Under the pieces are notes generated by a model that was given only the letters and a program-made list of their open reading frames with translations, did no database searches and was not told the DNA's origin. 6,433 bases of DNA, taken from Candidatus Latescibacterota bacterium. Lineage in GTDB: Bacteria; Latescibacterota; UBA2968; UBA8231. Of the stretch, positions 6,229 through 6,433 are shown piece by piece (the first letter of the stretch is position 1; the number at the start of each line of letters is the position of its first letter). The position numbers and the translations under genes are program-made. The DNA is taken from positions 1 to 6,433 of the forward strand of contig JAJDTN010000360.1 of the NCBI GenBank assembly GCA_022827165.1. The letters run 5' to 3'.

Positions 6229-6433
6229 TCAGCGCGGGGCCGCACCTGCCCGGATGCGCTCCACCAGGGCGCGTCCGAAAGCCTCCTGGCCCAGCTCCGC
6301 GGAGACCTGGAGCGCGTAGCGTTCGGCGTCCCCGGGGCGGCCGGCGGCGATCAGCTCGATCACGAGCAGTTGCAGCAGCTCGGGGAAGAACCTGCGCCGT
6401 GTCTCTTCATCCCGGATGGCCGCTTCGAGGGCG
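6229..6433 (-). CDS. C-terminal 67 residues of a convergent gene of unknown function (5' end beyond window)
   Basis: On the minus strand a frame is open from the right edge (first full codon at 6432-6430) to a TGA at 6231-6229, giving 67 residues. It starts 'ALEAAIRDEETRRRFFPELL' and ends 'ALVERIRAGAAPR'. Third codon positions are strongly G/C, as in the other genes, and the residues form amphipathic helices ('LLQLLVIELIAAGRPGDAERYA', in part) reminiscent of helical-repeat proteins such as TPR-like folds. No start is present because the gene begins outside the window. It converges on the glycosyltransferase with a 45-nt gap (6184-6228) that has no convincing terminator hairpin. No family can be named. 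Coding status is supported by codon bias, protein-like composition and the neat stop before the neighbour. Confidence 0.7.
   Translation of the reverse strand, partial: ALEAAIRDEETRRRFFPELLQLLVIELIAAGRPGDAERYALQVSAELGQEAFGRALVERIRAGAAPR

Overview
This is a very GC-rich bacterial window with strong G/C bias at third codon positions. It holds four plus-strand genes, followed by the tail of a minus-strand gene that enters from the right edge. Gram-negative character is suggested by a lipoprotein, a Sec-secreted multidomain surface protein and a polytopic GT-C glycosyltransferase. The secreted protein ends in a tail that combines a 'SPNPFTPNGDGIND' motif with a FlgD-like Ig fold. That combination is typical of FCB-group and neighbouring uncultured phyla (for example Latescibacterota- or Krumholzibacteriota-like lineages). 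The phylum assignment is an inference from architecture and not something the sequence proves.

Layout: positions 2-565 are the 3' part of rpoN (sigma-54), including its helix-turn-helix and the RpoN box. A gap of about 75 nt carries a convincing sigma-70-type promoter (TTGACA, 18 nt, TAGGCT). Behind it come three closely spaced co-directional genes: a small lipoprotein of unknown function (best start 641), an 882-residue secreted protein (1395-4043), and a 697-residue GT-C glycosyltransferase fused to seven TPR repeats (4090-6183). Gaps between them are 19 and 46 nt, and I see no terminator in either, so they probably form one operon independent of rpoN. A 15-bp tandem duplication covers the glycosyltransferase stop codon. 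From 6229 to the right edge runs the C-terminal end of a convergent minus-strand gene of unknown function.

The most distinctive element is an array of eight acidic, calcium-loop-like repeats (D-x-D-x-D-G-x-[ILV]-[DN]-E-D, spaced 16 or 17 residues) near the N-terminus of the secreted protein. The array has higher-order structure: units 1-3 and units 4-6 are copies of the same three-unit module. A reasonable but unproven reading of the operon is a cell-envelope unit: an anchored lipoprotein, a large calcium-binding surface or extracellular protein, and a membrane glycosyltransferase that could decorate this protein or build an associated glycan. I see no CRISPR array, tRNA, rRNA, insertion sequence or phage gene.
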